This document shows positions 23,056 to 31,470 of a DNA stretch of 64,000 nt, piece by piece. The position numbers were made by a program, and so were the translations under genes. The notes beneath the pieces were generated by a model. It made no database searches, was not told the origin of the DNA, and saw nothing but the letters and a program-made list of their open reading frames with translations. Numbering within the stretch: the first letter of the stretch is position 1; each line of letters starts with the position of its first letter. This DNA comes from Luteimicrobium sp049844995 (GTDB taxonomy: Bacteria; Actinomycetota; Actinomycetes; Actinomycetales; Cellulomonadaceae): contig NZ_JBNCMC010000013.1 of assembly GCF_049844995.1 (NCBI RefSeq), positions 10,063-74,062 on the forward strand. The letters run 5' to 3'.

Positions 23056-24633
23056 ATGCTGCTCGACGACGTCGCCGCCACGTCCGAGGCGGTCGCGGCC
23101 ACACGGTCGCGGCTCGCGAAACGGGCCTCCATCGCCGCGCTGCTGCGCCGCGCTGCCGAGGAGAGCGAAGCGGTCGGTGACGGCTCCGGGCAGGACGAGC
23201 TCGCCGTCGTCGCCTCGTACCTCGCCGGGGAGCTGCGGCAGCGCCGGACCGGGCTCGGCTGGGCGTCAATGCGGTCCCTCCCCGCTCCCGCCGGGTCGCC
23301 GACCCTCACCGTCGCGGGGGTCGACGCCGCGTTCGAGCGCATGGCCGGGCTGTCGGGTCCCGGTTCCGACACGTCCCGCGCCGCGGCGGCGTCGGCGCTG
23401 TTCGGCGCGGCGACCGAGCGCGAGCAGCGGTTCCTGCGCGGGCTCGTCGCTGGTGAGCTGCGGCAGGGCGCGCTGGACGCCGTCGTCGTCGATGCCGTCG
23501 CGGAGGCAGCGGGTGCACCCGCTGACGCCGTGCGGCGGGCGGTGATGCTCGCCGGCGCGACGGGACCGGTGGCAGTGGCCGCGCTGCGCGCGCCCGACCC
23601 GGATGCCGCCGCGGCGACCCTCGCGGGGTTCGGGCTCGAGGTCGGGCGCCCGGTGCGGCCGATGCTCGCGCAGTCGGCGCCCGACGTCGCCGCCGCGCTC
23701 GAGAAGCTCGGGCCGGCCGGAGCCGAGGTGTCGGTGGACACCAAGCTGGACGGCATCCGCATCCAGGTGCACCGCTCCGGCGACGGCGTCCGCGTCTTCA
23801 CGCGCAGCCTCGACGACATCACGCCCCGCGTCCCCGAGATCGTGGCCGCCGCGCTGGCGCTCGACGCCCGGGCGTTCGTGCTCGACGGCGAAGCCTTGGC
23901 CGTGGACGCGACCGGCACGCCGCGCCCGTTCCAGGAGACGGCGTCACGCTCGGCCACTCGTGAGGGTGGCGACCCGTTGGCGGTCGTCGAGCTCACGCCG
24001 TTCTTCTTCGACGTGCTGCACGTCGACGGGCGCGACCTGCTCGACGAGCCGCTCCGCGACCGGCTGGAGGTGCTCGACGGGATCGCCGGGTCGTATGCGG
24101 TGCGCCGGGCGGTCACCGCCGACCCGGACGAGGCGACGGCCTACTTCACCGACGCGGTCGCGCGCGGGCAGGAGGGCGTCGTCGTGAAGTCGCTCGACGC
24201 GCCCTACGCGGCCGGGCGCCGCGGCGCCGGGTGGGTCAAGGTGAAGCCGCGGCACACGCTCGACCTGGTGGTGCTCGCCGTCGAGCGCGGGTCGGGGCGG
24301 CGGCAGGGGTACCTGTCGAACATCCACCTGGGCGCGCGCGACCCCGACGGCGGGTTCGTGATGCTCGGCAAGACGTTCAAGGGGATGACGGACGCGACGC
24401 TCGCCTGGCAGACCGAGCGCTTCACGGAGCTCGCCGACGGCCCGACGGACGGGTACGTCGTCAAGGTGCGACCCGAGCAGGTCGTGGAGATCGCGTTCGA
24501 CGGCGTCCAGCGGTCCACGCGCTACCCCGGCGGCGTGGCGCTGCGGTTCGCGCGGGTGGTCCGGTACCGGGACGACAAGACCGCCGCCGAGGCGGACACG
24601 ATCGACACGGTCAGGTCGTACGCCGCGCCCTGA
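23056..24633 (+). CDS. ATP-dependent DNA ligase (LigB-type)
   Basis: The 525-residue enzyme has an N-terminal DNA-binding domain (residues 1-190), the adenylation domain with the nucleophile Lys230 in DTKLDGIRIQVH and downstream motifs FVLDGEALA, FFFDVLHVDG, GQEGVVVKS and WVKVKPRH, and a C-terminal OB fold (MLGKTFKGMTD). Layout and length match the mycobacterial LigB type, an extra ligase beside the NAD-dependent LigA. It joins nicks using ATP through an enzyme-AMP intermediate. The stop codon is the first triplet of a 76-bp repeat. No Ku or primase gene is nearby. Confidence 0.93.
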   Translation: MLLDDVAATSEAVAATRSRLAKRASIAALLRRAAEESEAVGDGSGQDELAVVASYLAGELRQRRTGLGWASMRSLPAPAGSPTLTVAGVDAAFERMAGLSGPGSDTSRAAAASALFGAATEREQRFLRGLVAGELRQGALDAVVVDAVAEAAGAPADAVRRAVMLAGATGPVAVAALRAPDPDAAAATLAGFGLEVGRPVRPMLAQSAPDVAAALEKLGPAGAEVSVDTKLDGIRIQVHRSGDGVRVFTRSLDDITPRVPEIVAAALALDARAFVLDGEALAVDATGTPRPFQETASRSATREGGDPLAVVELTPFFFDVLHVDGRDLLDEPLRDRLEVLDGIAGSYAVRRAVTADPDEATAYFTDAVARGQEGVVVKSLDAPYAAGRRGAGWVKVKPRHTLDLVVLAVERGSGRRQGYLSNIHLGARDPDGGFVMLGKTFKGMTDATLAWQTERFTELADGPTDGYVVKVRPEQVVEIAFDGVQRSTRYPGGVALRFARVVRYRDDKTAAEADTIDTVRSYAAP

Positions 24634-24706
24634 TCGCCGAGTACGAGGGTTGTGCGTCGAGTTCGAGGGTGCGGGGCTCGGTCTCGGCGGGAAACCCTCG
24701 ACCTCG
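24631..24706 (+). repeat. 76-bp intergenic repeat, copy 1
   Basis: This copy begins with the TGA stop of the ligase gene and aligns without gaps to copy 2 at 25702-25777, with 9 mismatches by eye. It carries inverted repeats (CGAGGGT and ACCCTCG arms), so it can fold. The two copies flank the SGNH hydrolase gene in the same orientation. Confidence 0.85.
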
Positions 24707-24788
24707 AAGAGGGGCCGCGAGGGGCGGCGGCGGGTAGCGTCGAACCGACGACGTCGTCTCCGACCCGACCGAGCACGACGGAGTCGCC

Positions 24789-25694
24789 ATGACCCGACCT
24801 GACCGCCGCCGCGTGCGGACCCTTGCCCTGGCGCTCGCCGGGCTGGCGGTGGTGGGCGCCGCCGTCGTCGCTGTGGCCTTGAACGGACGGGGCGGTTCCG
24901 GACCGTCGTACGTCGCGCTCGGCGACTCGTACACCGCCGGGCCGCTCATCCCCCGGCAGGTGGCGTCCTCCGGCCTGTGCGAGCGCTCGACGCAGGGCTG
25001 GGCGGAGCAGGTCGCGCGCGCGATCGACGCGTCGTCGTTCACGAACGCGAGCTGCCCGGGCGCCTCCCCCGCCAACGTCACGGGAGCTCAGGTGCTCGGA
25101 GCCGAGACGCACGCTCCCCAGGTGGATTCCGTCCACCCGTCCACCCGGCTCGTCACGATCTCGCTCGGCGCCAACGACCAGCACGTGTTCACGGGCCTCA
25201 TCGAGGGCTGCGCATCGGTCGCGGCGACCGACCCGCAGGGCTCGCCGTGCCGGGACCACTTCGTCTCAGGCGGCGACGACACGGTCGCCGACAAGCTCCG
25301 GCAGACGCGCGCCCAGGTCGTGTCCGCGGTCCAGGCCGTGCAGGCGAAGGCCCCGGACGCCGCCGTCGTCCTCGTCGGCTACCCGCGGATCGTTCCTGCG
25401 CAGGGCACGTGCGAGGCCCTGCCGTTCGCCGCCGGCGACTACGCGTACGTCGACCGGTGGGAGCACGGGCTGAACGCGGCACTCGCGTCGGCGGCGGCCG
25501 GGACGGGAACGGCGTACGTCGACACGTACGACGGGTCGGCCGGCCACGACGCCTGCGCCGGGGCCGCGGCGTGGATCACCGGGAAGGACGGCACCGCGAC
25601 GTCGGCGTCGTACCACCCGAACCTCGCCGGCATGACCGGCGTCGCGAAGATCGTCGACACCTACCTCCAGGATCACGGCCTCGCCGGACGGTGA
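24789..25694 (+). CDS. Secreted SGNH/GDSL esterase-lipase
   Basis: The 301-residue protein has an N-terminal membrane anchor or signal segment (residues 10-32) followed by an SGNH hydrolase: block I VALGDSYTAGPL with the nucleophile Ser near 47, block III LVTISLGANDQH, and the C-terminal SYHPNLAGM with catalytic Asp/His. Several Cys pairs suit an extracytoplasmic enzyme. It resembles Streptomyces secreted lipases. A TAGCGT hexamer at 24736-24741 may be its promoter; the ATG follows GACGGAGTCGCC. It is flanked by two direct repeats. Confidence 0.88.
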   Translation: MTRPDRRRVRTLALALAGLAVVGAAVVAVALNGRGGSGPSYVALGDSYTAGPLIPRQVASSGLCERSTQGWAEQVARAIDASSFTNASCPGASPANVTGAQVLGAETHAPQVDSVHPSTRLVTISLGANDQHVFTGLIEGCASVAATDPQGSPCRDHFVSGGDDTVADKLRQTRAQVVSAVQAVQAKAPDAAVVLVGYPRIVPAQGTCEALPFAAGDYAYVDRWEHGLNAALASAAAGTGTAYVDTYDGSAGHDACAGAAAWITGKDGTATSASYHPNLAGMTGVAKIVDTYLQDHGLAGR

Positions 25695-25701
25695 GCACCT
25701 G

Positions 25702-25777
25702 TGATCGCCGAGGTCGAGGGTTCCGCGTCGAGGTCGAGGGTGCAGGGCTCGATCTCGGCGGGACACCCTCGATCTCG
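25702..25777 (+). repeat. 76-bp intergenic repeat, copy 2
   Basis: It begins 7 bp after the SGNH stop and shares about 67 of 76 positions with copy 1. In this copy CGAGGTCGAGGGT (from 25730) and ACCCTCGATCTCG (ending 25777) match at 12 of 13 positions as inverted arms, so a stable hairpin is likely. It lies between convergent genes. Confidence 0.85.
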
Positions 25778-25805
25778 GCGGTGGGTCGGCGAGGCGTCGG
25801 CGCCG

Positions 25806-26681
25806 CTACGCCCGCTGCCCCGCGTTCGCGGACTCCGCGGCCCACGACGCCAGCAACCGCAGGCGTTCGGCCGACGGCGAGCCGGGCTCCGCGGTGTAGA
25901 CGAGCACCACCTGGCCGGGCTCGGCGGTGAGCGCGAGCTCGTCGTACGCGAGCACCAGCTCGCCGACCACCGGGTGCTGGAACCGCTTGGTGCCGGCGCC
26001 GTGGATCCGGACGTCGTGCGCTGCCCACAGGGTGCGGAACGTGTCGCTCCGGGTCGAGAGCTCGCCGACGAGGTCCTGCATGGCGGCGTCGTGCGGGTTG
26101 CGGCCGGCCTCGGCGCGCATCACGGACACGCACATGCGGGCGAACAGGTCCCAGTCCGGGTAGAACTCGTGGGCGGCCGGGTCGAGGAACTGGAACCGGG
26201 CCAGGTTGGGCGTGCGGCCGCCGTCGCCGATCACGGGCGCGTAGAACGCCCGCCCGAGCGGGTTGGTCGCCAGGACGTTCTGCAGGGGATCCCGGACGAA
26301 CGCCACCGCGTCGGTGATCGCGTCGAGCGCCCACTGGAGGCTGGGGCTCGGGGCGGCGGGCCGGGCCGACCGACCACGGGGGCGCCCGGAGGTCGGGATG
26401 CCGTCGGCGGCGCGCGCTAGGTCGAGCAGGTGCGCGCGCTCCGCTTCGTCGAGCTGCAGCGCCCGCGCGACCGACTCCAGCACCGACGACGACGCCCCCG
26501 CGATCGCGCCACGCTCCAGCTTCGCGTAGTACTCGACGCTCACGCCCGCGAGCATCGCCACCTCGCTGCGACGCAGCCCCGGCACGCGGCGGCCTGATCC
26601 GGCGGGCACGCCTGCGGCGTCGGGCGTGACCTTCGCCCGGCGCGACACGAGGAACTCGCGCACCTCGGCTCGGTTGTCCAT
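25806..26681 (-). CDS. XRE-family regulator with MmyB-like ligand domain
   Basis: The 291-residue protein has an N-terminal helix-turn-helix (RRVPGLRRSEVAMLAGVSVEYY, core LRRSEVAMLAGVSVEYYAKLERG) and an MmyB-like domain from about residue 115 (LQWALDAITDAVAFVRDPLQN, core AFVRDPLQNVLATNPLGRAFY), a fatty-acid or small-ligand sensor in Streptomyces MmyB. The minus-strand TAGCCT (plus 26688-26693) lies 6 nt before the ATG. It is divergent from the drug-efflux/ADH operon, the usual arrangement for its target. Confidence 0.9.
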   Translation of the reverse strand: MDNRAEVREFLVSRRAKVTPDAAGVPAGSGRRVPGLRRSEVAMLAGVSVEYYAKLERGAIAGASSSVLESVARALQLDEAERAHLLDLARAADGIPTSGRPRGRSARPAAPSPSLQWALDAITDAVAFVRDPLQNVLATNPLGRAFYAPVIGDGGRTPNLARFQFLDPAAHEFYPDWDLFARMCVSVMRAEAGRNPHDAAMQDLVGELSTRSDTFRTLWAAHDVRIHGAGTKRFQHPVVGELVLAYDELALTAEPGQVVLVYTAEPGSPSAERLRLLASWAAESANAGQRA

Positions 26682-26739
26682 CCCTCCAGGCTAGGCGCGG
26701 ACGACGGCGCCCACCCGGGTGCGCGGGCGGCGAGGGGTG

Positions 26740-26765
26740 CCCTGTCGGTACACCTCTCGACAGGG
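26740..26765. promoter_or_regulatory. Inverted repeat between MmyB-like regulator and efflux operon
   Basis: Perfect 8-bp arms CCCTGTCG and CGACAGGG, spaced by 10 bp, lie in the 122-bp divergent gap, 39 bp before the efflux start codon. This is the probable operator of the MmyB-like protein. Confidence 0.55.
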
Positions 26766-26803
26766 ACTCCCCCCGCGCGGACGAACCGCGGAGGGTGGTG
26801 GAC

Positions 26804-28075
26804 GTGATCGACAGCCCCACCTCCCTCGCCGCGCCGCGGCACCGGTACGCCCGCTTCCTGCCGGCGCTCCTGCTGCTGCTCACGGTCTTCGGCCCGATCT
26901 CGATGGACCTCTACCTCCCCGCGCTGCCGGCGCTGACCGCGGAGCTGGGGGCGGCGACGTCGGTCGCCCAGCTCACCGTGACGGCGTGCCTGGTGGGTCT
27001 CGCGGCCGGTCAGCTCGTCGCCGGGCCGGTCTCCGACCGGTACGGCCGCCGTCCCGTCCTCCTGGTGGGCGTCGTCGCGTACGCGGTGACGTCCGCGCTG
27101 TGCGCGCTGAGCCCGACGATCGAGCTGCTGATCGCGGCCCGCCTCGTGCAGGGGCTCGCGGGCGGCGTCGGGATCGTCATCGCCCAGGCCGCCGGCCGCG
27201 ACGTCTACACGGGTGGGCGCCTCGTCCGGTTCTACGGGCGCCTGACGGTGGTCGGCGGGCTCGCCGCGGTCGTCGGGCCGGTCCTCGGCGGTCAGCTCAC
27301 GGCCGTCACGGACTGGCGGGGCCTGTTCGTCCTCCTCGCCACGGTCGGGGTCGCGCTCCTCCTCGTCACCCTCGTCGCGTTCCCCGAGACGCTGCCCCCG
27401 GCGGGGCGGACGAGCGGCGGCCTCGCGCACACCCTGCGCGACCTGCGCGCGCTGGCGTCCGACCGGGTGTTCGTCGGGGCGGTGCTCAACCAGGGCTTCA
27501 TGTACGCGGCGCTGTTCGCGTACGTGTCGGGCGCGACGTTCGTGCTGCAGGGCGTCTACGGGCTGTCGCCGCAGGGCTACGCGCTCGCGTTCGGGCTGAA
27601 CTCCGCGGGGTTCATGGCGTGCGGGTACGTCGCCGGCAGGACCGCCGAGCGGCGCAGCGTCGGTGGGACGCTCGCCGTCGGCGTCGCCGTGGCGGGCGCC
27701 GGCGCGCTGGGGCTGCTGCTCGCGGGCCTCGTCGCGGTGCCGCTGTGGGTCGTGGTCGGGTCGCTGCTCGCGCTCGCCAGCGGCGTCGCCATCACCTCCC
27801 CGCCCGCGACGACGCTCGCGCTGGTCGAGTACCCGCACCTCGCCGGGACGGCGTCGTCGCTGCTGGGGGCGGTCCGCTTCGGGTTCGGCGGTGTCGCGGC
27901 CCCGCTCGTCGGGCTGGCCGGCGCGACGTCGGTGCTGCCGCTCGGACTGGTCACCGTCGTGTCCGTCGCCCTCGCCGCGCTCGTGCTCGGCCGCCTCGCC
28001 CTCCGCCCGCGGACGCCCTCCCCCACGTCCGCCGACGACGACCGCTGCGTCGTCGTCGGCGTCACCTCACACTGA
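26804..28075 (+). CDS. MFS drug-efflux transporter (Bcr/CflA type)
   Basis: The 423-residue protein has 12 transmembrane helices with the Bcr/CflA signature: FGPISMDLYLPALPAL in helix 1, motif A VSDRYGRRPVLLVG, and RLVQGLAGGVGIVIAQAAGRDVY, core RLVQGLAGG and AGRDVY. Members expel bicyclomycin, chloramphenicol or sulfonamide-like drugs. The GTG at 26804 is chosen because GGAGG lies 9 nt upstream; earlier in-frame GTGs are too close to it. First gene of a four-gene operon with ADH, cupin and CMD genes. Confidence 0.88.
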   Translation: MIDSPTSLAAPRHRYARFLPALLLLLTVFGPISMDLYLPALPALTAELGAATSVAQLTVTACLVGLAAGQLVAGPVSDRYGRRPVLLVGVVAYAVTSALCALSPTIELLIAARLVQGLAGGVGIVIAQAAGRDVYTGGRLVRFYGRLTVVGGLAAVVGPVLGGQLTAVTDWRGLFVLLATVGVALLLVTLVAFPETLPPAGRTSGGLAHTLRDLRALASDRVFVGAVLNQGFMYAALFAYVSGATFVLQGVYGLSPQGYALAFGLNSAGFMACGYVAGRTAERRSVGGTLAVGVAVAGAGALGLLLAGLVAVPLWVVVGSLLALASGVAITSPPATTLALVEYPHLAGTASSLLGAVRFGFGGVAAPLVGLAGATSVLPLGLVTVVSVALAALVLGRLALRPRTPSPTSADDDRCVVVGVTSH

Positions 28076-28096
28076 AACCAAGGAACGGAGCACACC

Positions 28097-29119
28097 ATGC
28101 GTGGAGTCATCCTGGAAGCACCCGGCGTCGTCCGCGTCGAGGACCGTCCGGACCCCCGGATCGAGGAGCCGACCGACGCCGTCATCAGGATCACCGCGAC
28201 CTGCATCTGCGGGTCGGACCTGTGGCCCTACCGCGGCATCGAGGCGGCCGACCACCTGCCCATGGGGCACGAGTACATCGGCGTCGTCGAGCAGGTCGGC
28301 GACGCGGTCACGACGCTCACCGTGGGCGACCACGTCGTCGGGTCGTTCGTGATCTCCGACAACACGTGCGAGATCTGCCGGGCCGGGTTCCAGTCGAAGT
28401 GCGTGCACGCGCAGTTCGTCCACGGCACCATCGGCACGCAGGCCGAGTACGCGCGGATCCCGTTCGCCGACGGGACGCTCGTGACGATGCCCGGCGTGCC
28501 CGACGCCGACCTCGTCCCCTCCCTGCTCGCCGCCTCCGACGTGCTCGGGACCGGCTGGTTCGCGGCCGTCGCCGCGGAGGTCGGGCCCGGCAAGACCGTC
28601 GCGGTCGTCGGGGACGGCGCCGTCGGGCTCCTCGGGGTTCTGGCCGCCAAGCAGCTCGGCGCCGAGCGCATCATCGCGATGTCCCGGCACGCCGACCGGC
28701 AGGCTCTCGCCCGGCGGTTCGGCGCCACCGACATCGTCACCGAGCGCGGGGACGACGGCGTCGCGAAGGTCAAGGAGCTCACGGGCGGCCTGGGCGCGCA
28801 CTCCGTGATCGAGGCCGTCGGCACCCAGGAGTCGATGATGCAGGCGATCCGGTCGGCCCGCCCCGGCGGGCACATCGGCTACGTCGGCGTCGCGCACGGC
28901 GTCACCCTGCCCGGCGAGGAGCTGTTCTTCGCCGAGGTCCACCTGCTCGGCGGGCCGGCGCCCGTGCGCCGGTTCCTGCCCGAGCTCGTCCAGCTGATCT
29001 GGGACCGCACGATCGACCCGGGCGCCGTCTTCGACCTGACCCTCCCCCTCGAGGACGCCGCCGAGGGGTACCGCGCCATGGACGAGCGTCGGGCCACCAA
29101 GGTCCTGCTGACCGTCTGA
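28097..29119 (+). CDS. Zinc-dependent alcohol dehydrogenase
   Basis: The 340-residue protein is a medium-chain dehydrogenase. Catalytic zinc ligands are Cys38 in CICGSD and His58-Glu59 in GHEY; the Rossmann motif is VVGDGAVGLLGVLAAKQLGA, core GDGAVGLLG. The lobe that normally binds structural zinc has three cysteines (NTCEICRAGFQSKC, C-x2-C-x7-C) with the fourth not obvious. It would oxidise an alcohol or reduce an aldehyde with NAD(P). AACGGAGCACACC precedes the ATG. It lies 21 bp after the efflux gene and 39 bp before the cupin gene. Confidence 0.9.
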   Translation: MRGVILEAPGVVRVEDRPDPRIEEPTDAVIRITATCICGSDLWPYRGIEAADHLPMGHEYIGVVEQVGDAVTTLTVGDHVVGSFVISDNTCEICRAGFQSKCVHAQFVHGTIGTQAEYARIPFADGTLVTMPGVPDADLVPSLLAASDVLGTGWFAAVAAEVGPGKTVAVVGDGAVGLLGVLAAKQLGAERIIAMSRHADRQALARRFGATDIVTERGDDGVAKVKELTGGLGAHSVIEAVGTQESMMQAIRSARPGGHIGYVGVAHGVTLPGEELFFAEVHLLGGPAPVRRFLPELVQLIWDRTIDPGAVFDLTLPLEDAAEGYRAMDERRATKVLLTV

Positions 29120-29158
29120 GCCCGAGCCTCCAGAACAGTCGACCGAGGAGAGGATCGC

Positions 29159-29581
29159 ATGAACGTCGAACCCACCCGACCCACCGTCAAGAACCCGCCC
29201 GAGCAGTTCGCGGGCGACGTGTGGGTGGACACGATCGCCGCGCCGCACGAGGCCGACCAGCGCATGACCGTCGCGCTCGTCCGGTTCGCGCCGGGCGCGC
29301 GGACCGCGTGGCACTCGCACGCCCGCGGCCAGTACCTGCGCGTCACGCAGGGCGTGGCCCGCTTCGGCACCCGCGACGGGCAGGTCGTCGAGGTCCGCCC
29401 CGGCCAGACCCTCTACACCCCGCCCGGCCAGGACCACTGGCACGCGGCGACGTCGGACGGGTTCATGGAGCACCTCGCGATGCTCGAGAGCGGCGACGAC
29501 CCGGCCGCCACCACCGTGTGGAAGGAGCACGTCACCGACGCGGAGCTCGCCGGGGGCGCGTCCGGGGAGGCGGACCGGTGA
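29159..29581 (+). CDS. Cupin domain protein
   Basis: The 140-residue protein is a single cupin barrel: RTAWHSHARGQYLRVTQGVARF, with the metal-binding HSH and downstream LYTPPGQDHWHAA. It resembles small cupins found with carboxymuconolactone decarboxylases, some of which have hydroxynitrile-lyase activity in other species. GAGGAGAGGATCGC precedes the ATG. Its stop overlaps the next GTG by 4 bp. Function is unknown. Confidence 0.88.
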   Translation: MNVEPTRPTVKNPPEQFAGDVWVDTIAAPHEADQRMTVALVRFAPGARTAWHSHARGQYLRVTQGVARFGTRDGQVVEVRPGQTLYTPPGQDHWHAATSDGFMEHLAMLESGDDPAATTVWKEHVTDAELAGGASGEADR

Positions 29582-29907
29582 CCGGGTGGACGGGCGGACA
29601 GCGGTCCGTCGGGGACATCGCGCCCGCGCTCGCGCACTACACCGACCAGGTGCTGTTCGACGAGGTCTGGGAGCGGACCGAGCTCGCCAAGCGCGACCGC
29701 TCGCTCGTCACGGTCGCCGCGCTCGTGACGCTCGGCAACCTCGACCAGCTCGAGTTCCATCTCCGGTTCGCCCGGGACAACGGCGTGACCGAGGAGGAGC
29801 TCGTCGAGGCCATCACGCACCTCGCGTTCTACACCGGCTGGCCGCGGGCCATGGCGGCGGTCGGCGTCGCGCGGGCAGCGTTCGCGCCGTCGTCGGACGC
29901 GGACTGA
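29578..29907 (+). CDS. Carboxymuconolactone decarboxylase family protein
   Basis: The 109-residue protein matches the CMD family: YTDQVLFDEVWERTELAKRDRSLVTVAALV, core VWERTELAKRDRSLVTVAAL, and EAITHLAFYTGWPRAMAAVGVAR. It has no cysteine pair, so it belongs to the non-peroxidase branch rather than AhpD. The GTG overlaps the cupin stop (GTGA), so the pair is translationally coupled. The ADH, cupin, CMD set is a frequent actinobacterial cassette, probably for removing reactive aldehydes or quinones; this is inference. Confidence 0.88.
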   Translation: MTGWTGGQRSVGDIAPALAHYTDQVLFDEVWERTELAKRDRSLVTVAALVTLGNLDQLEFHLRFARDNGVTEEELVEAITHLAFYTGWPRAMAAVGVARAAFAPSSDAD

Positions 29908-29946
29908 CCCGCTCGACGACGGCGGCTCGCCCGTTCCCGCGCCCCG

Positions 29947-30609
29947 TCACCCTCCGGCGCGGCCGCCCCGCGCGGTCGCACCGTCGAGGTCGAGCCGGAC
30001 GTGGACGCTCAGGAGGTCCGCGCCGAGCACCCGCACGTTCACCGCGTTGAGCGCCCGCAGCGGGTGCCAGGCGATGATGCTGCGCTGACGGGCGAGGGCG
30101 TCGTCGTCGGGGCGGACGGTCGCGATCCCGTCGACCCAGCGGTGCCGCAGGCCCAGCCGGAGCCGGATGCGCACGTGCGGGTCCTGGCGGAGGTTGCGCA
30201 CGTACCCGGCGGCCTCGCCGTGCTCGGCGATGATCCACAGCTCGGTGCCACGCCGGCCGTTGCCGACCGGCGTGCGTCGGGGCTGCCCGCTGACGCGCCC
30301 GCGGGTCTCGAGGAGCGCGACGCCGAACGGGTTGATCCCGACGACGAACCCGGCCCGCACCACCGGGTTGATGACCCAGCGCTGCAGGGCCCGGACGAGC
30401 AGGACCTTGAGCCGCGGGTTGGTCGCGGTCAGCGTGAACAGCGCCACGTAGGCGCCGGTCTGCGCGAGCGGCTGCCACAGCGCGCCCGGCCAGAGCGCGT
30501 AGGGCCCCCAGACGAGCGCCGTCGCGACGAGGGTGCCGGCGGCGAGGCCGCGCGGAACGTGGGGCGCCGCTCGGGTGGCGAGCACCGCCTCCGCCGTCGA
30601 AGTCGCCAT
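29947..30609 (-). CDS. F420-type (deazaflavin-dependent) nitroreductase family protein
   Basis: The 220-residue protein has two membrane segments in the first 65 residues and then the DUF385/Ddn-like split-barrel: ALLETRGRVSGQPRRTPVGNG, core TRGRVSGQPRRTPVG, and IIAEHGEAAGYVRNLRQDPHVRIRL, core GYVRNLRQDP. Family members bind F420 and reduce nitro compounds or quinones. GAGGGGGAG lies 7 nt before the ATG. It is divergent from a TetR gene. Confidence 0.82.
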   Translation of the reverse strand: MATSTAEAVLATRAAPHVPRGLAAGTLVATALVWGPYALWPGALWQPLAQTGAYVALFTLTATNPRLKVLLVRALQRWVINPVVRAGFVVGINPFGVALLETRGRVSGQPRRTPVGNGRRGTELWIIAEHGEAAGYVRNLRQDPHVRIRLRLGLRHRWVDGIATVRPDDDALARQRSIIAWHPLRALNAVNVRVLGADLLSVHVRLDLDGATARGGRAGG

Positions 30610-30637
30610 GATGTAACTCCCCCTCGCGTCCGTTAGA

Positions 30638-30677
30638 GCCTGTCACTTCAGCGTGTGCCTCTAGCCTGGGCCTGTCA
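30638..30677. promoter_or_regulatory. Direct repeats and promoter upstream of TetR gene
   Basis: GCCTGTCA occurs at 30638-30645 and 30670-30677, 32 bp apart (about three helical turns), on either side of the TAGCCT hexamer at 30662-30667, a probable -10 box of the TetR gene. They could be half-sites of a regulator acting on both divergent genes. Confidence 0.35.
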
Positions 30678-30709
30678 ACCCCTCGCGACGCCCAGCCCGA
30701 AGGAGACCC

Positions 30710-31405
30710 GTGGACGACGCACCCCCGAGCCGGCGCGAGCGCTACCGCGCGCAGACGCGCGACGAGGCGAAGCGCATCGCGCTCGAGCAGCTCGCGACCG
30801 GCGGGCAGGCGGCGCTGTCGCTCAACGCGATCGCCCGCGAGCTCGGGATGACCGGTCCGGCCCTCTACCGGTACTTCGCGAACCGCGACGCGCTCCTCAC
30901 CGCGCTGATCATCGACGCCTACGACGACCTCGGCGCCGCCCTCACCCGGGCGGTCGTCGGCGCCGCGCCCGAGGGCGCCGACGAGCAGCTCCGCGCGCTC
31001 GGCCGCACCATGCGCTCCTGGGCGCTCGCGCAGCCGCACCGCTACCTCCTGCTGTTCGGCACGCCCTACTCCGGGTACCAGCCGCCGGACGCGGTGATCG
31101 AGGCGGCACAGAGGACCCTCGGCTCCGTCATGGCCGCGTCGGTCGACCTCCAGGCGCCGCCGTCCCCGCCCGGGACGACCCCGACCCCGCCGACCCTCCT
31201 GGAGCAGCAGCTCGAGCGCGCCCCCTGGATCCCCGACGAGCTGCGCGGCACCATCCCGGGCGACGTCCTCGCCGGTGTGATCCTCAGCTGGACGCGCCTG
31301 CACGGCCTGATCGGCCTCGAGGTCAACGGGCAGTTCGCGACGATGGGGTTCGACCCCGCGCTCCTCCTCGAGCGGGAGCTGGACGACATCATCGGAGCGG
31401 GCTGA
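30710..31405 (+). CDS. TetR-family regulator (TetR_C_13/WHG-like)
   Basis: The 231-residue regulator has the TetR helix-turn-helix at about residues 10-60 (ALSLNAIARELGMTGPALYRYFANRDALLTAL, core IARELGMTGPALYRYF). The C-terminal region has the RSWALAQPHRYLLLFGTPYSGY motif, core AQPHRYLLLFGTPYSGY, of a common actinobacterial subgroup. The GTG start has AAGGAG at optimal spacing. It is divergent from the F420-type gene and 65 bp before an F420-type LLM oxidoreductase gene; either may be its target. Confidence 0.88.
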   Translation: MDDAPPSRRERYRAQTRDEAKRIALEQLATGGQAALSLNAIARELGMTGPALYRYFANRDALLTALIIDAYDDLGAALTRAVVGAAPEGADEQLRALGRTMRSWALAQPHRYLLLFGTPYSGYQPPDAVIEAAQRTLGSVMAASVDLQAPPSPPGTTPTPPTLLEQQLERAPWIPDELRGTIPGDVLAGVILSWTRLHGLIGLEVNGQFATMGFDPALLLERELDDIIGAG

Positions 31406-31470
31406 GCGGCGTCGTGGCAGCGTGGCCGGCGGCCGGGAATCGAGGCCGGGCGAGCCGGGTTGCCGCCGGT

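Noticed and set aside
28097..29119. Formaldehyde dehydrogenase assignment for the ADH
   Set aside because: It lacks the family-specific insert and shows only three cysteines in the structural-zinc lobe, so only the general zinc ADH call is supported.
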